Source: Nostoc spongiaeforme FACHB-130 (GTDB taxonomy: Bacteria > Cyanobacteriota > Cyanobacteriia > Cyanobacteriales > Nostocaceae). From it: a DNA stretch of 64,000 nt. Each line of letters starts with the position of its first letter. Positions within the stretch are counted from its first letter, which is position 1. Positions 62,801-64,000 of the stretch are shown here, in pieces. The notes under the pieces are model-generated. The model saw only the letters and a program-made list of their open reading frames with translations, was not told the origin of the DNA and ran no database searches. Where the stretch lies: positions 36,716 through 100,715 of the forward strand of contig NZ_JACJTB010000023.1 of assembly GCF_014698475.1 (NCBI RefSeq). Direction: 5' to 3'. A program made the position numbers and the translations under genes.

Positions 62801-62949
62801 CTCAACTATTTGTATCTTGCCACTCATTGATTTGGCATTTTACCCAGAATATGCCTTATCCCGATTTCTATCAAGCTTGGCATCAGCATAATTTTGCTAC
62901 TCGTGCAATGCGAAGCTTAAAGAAAATCCTCTTCACCAAAATTATTTAA
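59809..62949 (+). CDS. NACHT-domain STAND NTPase with C-terminal HEAT array (NLR-like)
   Basis: 1046 aa from TTG 59809; the conserved part starts upstream (TPDGWREVCREIIVERRKLT). The NACHT module has Walker A GEPGAGKTTLL (79-89), Walker B VWLVLDGLDEM (156-166) and a sensor region RIVLTCRVNLWD, followed by winged-helix-type parts. From about residue 525 to 985 lie 13 helical repeats of about 35 aa (AINALVQLLQSTDVDNSIRS) and a CHSLIWHFTQNMPYPDFYQA tail seen in cyanobacterial NACHT proteins. Such bacterial NLR relatives often sense phage and trigger an effector; here the presumed effector is the 59260 frame. Two HEAT units are 105-bp duplicates. Confidence 0.85.
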   Translation: MTSSTQGVALQVDDVYVPLGLVERKKQPKPQGDISPEQGSELYKETEITKTYEHDDFLEEVLKQKNTPKSKGKRIAIIGEPGAGKTTLLQQIADWVSRDIQKSIVIWVSLADLQGQKLEEYLLKTWLTAAVRKKGKAKPTQQQENDFVALFQQNHVWLVLDGLDEMSASNPLTEIARQFRESGLISQARIVLTCRVNLWDAGINALDDFDIYRTLNFSYPEQVEKFIYKWFAANPEAGKRLCNALKEPGKERIQDLVKNPLRLTLLCLNWQSGDGKLPDTQAGLYQQFVDDFYKWKKEEIVTNSNQHRQLNLKLGELAKAAIDKEVTRFRLRQDIVSQFLGDADDDNSLFKLAVNRGWLNQVGIDTTRKPVYAFFHASFQEYFAATAIDDWHFFLNHVPKNPSKGIYRIFEPQWKQTILLWLGRPEENLKRQKQQFINALINFKDGCGKCNREDVDKGLYEYQAYFLAAVGIAEFRHCSQTDEIVNQIVKWCFGYYNTRKQKWVRFINIAEEARETLRHTNRTEAIAALVKLLNLNQVDDYILTQVAETLKQIDSDNEQAITVLLQLIKVSKLNNYNPMLVLKTLGKIGHGNHQVITVLVNLINTIAVDNTVDKYICMQLLETLGKIGYGNEQAITALTKILKSNKVDNAILFLAEQSLSKIGIGNEKAIIAVVELLISNEVNDPLRKKKASEILEEIGIGNKTAINALVQLVKSSEIDDYIRRQAIESLGKIGTGDEQAITALEKLLQSKNINDYTFKLVVKNLGRIGTSNQKVTASLEQLLQSPDLDNNLLWQVADSLVKINPSHLQAINALEQLLQSPDLDNNLLWQVADSLVKINPSHLQAINVLVQLLQSTDVDNSIRSQVTNSLGKISAGNLQAINALVQLLTLYEVNNSIFAYAAQSLGQIALGNEQAISSLVQLLISNEVDQFTLTQAAKSLEQICTNNKQAITNIIKVVSSHQVNKYNKFLAVNILKEILQNNQFGKIIADLQPYLNDSQLFVSCHSLIWHFTQNMPYPDFYQAWHQHNFATRAMRSLKKILFTKII
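62143..62352 (+). repeat. 105-bp tandem duplication in the HEAT array
   Basis: 62143-62247 and 62248-62352 are almost identical (35 codons each: LEQLLQSPDLDNNLLWQVAD and SLVKINPSHLQAIN). Neighbouring repeats are only about 40-50% similar, so the duplication is recent. Confidence 0.92.
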
Positions 62950-62963
62950 GCACTTTTACCCCA

Positions 62964-63070
62964 GTGACATTTTGTCCATTTATTACCAATAAAGAAGCTG
63001 ACGTTAAGAATAAATTTGTTGTCGTTACCACAGCTTGCCTGTTCGTTACCAAAACAATTTTGTGTCGTTA
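62964..63070 (+). mobile_element. Iteron array resembling a Tn7-like (TnsB-binding) transposon end
   Basis: After AGTGACATTTTGTCC come four direct repeats: CTGACGTTA (ends 63006), TTGTCGTTA (63027), CTGTTCGTTA (63048) and TGTGTCGTTA (63070). They are spaced 21, 21 and 22 bp, two helical turns. Sequences of the GTGACA plus repeated TGTCGTTA type are what I recall from ends of cyanobacterial Tn7-like and CRISPR-associated transposons. No tns or cas12k gene is in the window, so it may be a remnant or the end of an element extending right. Confidence 0.5.
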
Positions 63071-63081
63071 AAAATGTTTAT

Positions 63082-63507
63082 CTATACTTTGAGAAATGGA
63101 TTGACAATCTGTAAGGCATTTTCAATCATTAAACCATCTTGCATATCTTCTGAATACAAAATACTTGCTTGTCCTAAAACTGCACTAGCCACAATCAGAC
63201 TATCCCAAAACGATAGCAAATAGCGATCGCGCAATTTAACTGCATACTGAAGCGTTTCTAGTGAGACAGGCAAGATTTCACAACCTTCTGAAAAATCTTC
63301 AATTAAGTTTTGAATCTGAGAATTATCAAAACCTGCTTTACGTATTAAATTTGCACAAACTTCATTGATAACTTGTATACTAACAAGTAAGTTTTCTTGA
63401 CTTGTAACGGTTGTAGCTATTTGTTGCTTTTGTACTGCACTTGTCTCGCTAGAGTTCAAGATAAAGCGATAAAGCCAAATATTGGAATCAACAAAGCATC
63501 GTCTCAT
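63082..63507 (-). CDS. PIN-domain (VapC-like) toxin
   Basis: About 141 aa from ATG 63507 (MRRCFVDSNIWLYRFILNSS); ATG 63522 is an alternative that overlaps the upstream gene. The PIN fold acids are Asp in FVDSNIWLY, Glu in SIQVINEVCANLIRKAG and Asp in SFWDSLIVASAVLGQASILY plus the SEDMQDG segment. VapC-type enzymes cut RNA, often tRNA. The gene lies 1 nt after the stop of its antitoxin gene, the standard operon order. Confidence 0.88.
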   Translation of the reverse strand: MRRCFVDSNIWLYRFILNSSETSAVQKQQIATTVTSQENLLVSIQVINEVCANLIRKAGFDNSQIQNLIEDFSEGCEILPVSLETLQYAVKLRDRYLLSFWDSLIVASAVLGQASILYSEDMQDGLMIENALQIVNPFLKV

Positions 63508-63508
63508 C

Positions 63509-63742
63509 TCACCAGCGTTCATTTGCTTCTTCTCTGGTGAGTGGTTTGAAATCGGCAATCTGGATGGGATTTGCAGTTAGCTGGGCTATGATACTGGTTT
63601 GTGGAAAACGTTTCTTTTGTGACAAGGGTTTCAATATCACAATTTGCACTATTTCGGCGTTGTGTATCTCGTCTTGATACTCAACGGGAATCTCGATTTT
63701 ACCGTCATTAACTTTAGCGTTAAACTGTATATTTGTAGTCAT
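63509..63742 (-). CDS. Antitoxin partner of the PIN toxin
   Basis: A 77-aa protein: MTTNIQFNAKVNDGKIEIPV, EYQDEIHNAEIVQIVILKPL, then a linker and ADFKPLTREEANERW. The N-terminal beta-rich part could be an AbrB-like or similar DNA-binding fold, and the C-terminal end binds the toxin in such systems. Position directly before the PIN gene makes the antitoxin role likely. It would bind and inhibit the toxin and repress the operon. Confidence 0.78.
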   Translation of the reverse strand: MTTNIQFNAKVNDGKIEIPVEYQDEIHNAEIVQIVILKPLSQKKRFPQTSIIAQLTANPIQIADFKPLTREEANERW

Positions 63743-64000
63743 TGTTTACAAAATTTATAAAAACCACTCTACATCTATCTGACCTTATTTTAAACTTTAT
63801 GATGTAGAAATGTGACTGAAATAAAGCGGTTCTCGGTTGGATAAGGTACATTTCAACCCCACCCCCAACCCCTCCCCGCAAGCGGGGCTACGGTGTACAC
63901 ACATCCTTACACAGAGCAAGTTTCCAGCCCTGAAAGAAGTATTCAAATTGACGTAGCCCACAAATCAAAGTAGAAATGCCGGGAGGTTTTTGAGAACGAT
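63743..64000. other. Right-edge intergenic DNA
   Basis: A C-rich stretch CCCCACCCCCAACCCCTCCC followed by CGCAAGCGGGGCTACGG (63861-63893) is a sequence type common as a repeat in cyanobacteria. Nothing coding was recognised before the window ends. Confidence 0.4.

Noticed and set aside
62950..64000. A complete CRISPR-associated transposon
   Set aside because: Only an iteron-like end is visible; no cas12k, tnsB, tnsC, tniQ, CRISPR or tRNA target is in the window.
1..64000. tRNA or rRNA genes
   Set aside because: I looked for cloverleaf-type T-arm (GGTTCGA) and CCA-proximal patterns and rRNA-like sequence and recognised none; a covariance search could still find one.

Overview
The window looks like chromosomal DNA of a filamentous, probably heterocyst-forming cyanobacterium of the Nostoc/Anabaena group. 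The HIP1 octamer GCGATCGC is very frequent, heptameric tandem repeats and small hairpin repeats fill the gaps, and the gene set includes cyanophycin synthetase and cyanophycinase, a flavodiiron protein, NblB, RpaB and a group 2 sigma factor. From memory, the order dps - carB - sigD - DUF760 matches Anabaena PCC 7120. I found no rRNA, tRNA, CRISPR array or intact transposase.

Layout. 1-9.4 kb: 3' part of a peptidoglycan amidase gene, dnaG, a phosphonate/phosphite-type ABC transporter (phnDCE), a SUKH (SMI1/KNR4) protein, a DUF433 antitoxin-like protein and a 2Fe-2S thioredoxin-like ferredoxin, with remnants of a PIN toxin and of a small paralogous gene. 10-20 kb: dps with a His-type ferroxidase site, carB, sigD, a DUF760 gene behind a structured leader, mutT, DUF4058, a CBS protein and nblB. 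20-25 kb: two copies of a DUF6888/DUF6887 gene pair around an Uma2 gene and a kinase-WD40 gene, then DUF456 and a complex C cofactor-assembly protein. 25-32 kb: rpaB, radA, another Uma2, a ParD antitoxin beside a dead ParE/RelE toxin, and a pentapeptide-repeat/RidA fusion. 32-40 kb: Nudix, malQ, rodZ-like, rluB-type pseudouridine synthase, DUF2993, cdsA, cbiT, a second kinase and tatA. 40-51 kb: cphA and cphB (nitrogen/carbon storage), trmD, ispF, a peptide-type binding lipoprotein, larB, a decayed Rpn gene and argH. 51-58 kb: a small basic protein, Nudix, alpha/beta hydrolase, coaX, flv3 and a small Nostocales-type gene with a twin-hairpin leader.

The right end (58.3-63.8 kb) is accessory and defence-like. 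It holds an Rpn/DUF2887 nuclease-like gene, a NACHT-HEAT (NLR-like) protein whose N-terminal module is cut off by one in-frame TGA, an array of four 21-22 bp iterons resembling a Tn7-like transposon end, and a PIN toxin-antitoxin pair. This is the best candidate for an uncharacterised system.

The other main theme is small mobile DNA. At least six families of short repeats with terminal inverted repeats or hairpins are present. Some supply start codons, stop codons or protein segments: one interrupts a DUF6887 gene with a clear target duplication, one sits at the dnaG start, and one fills a deletion in an Rpn gene. All family assignments come from reading motifs; no database search was run.
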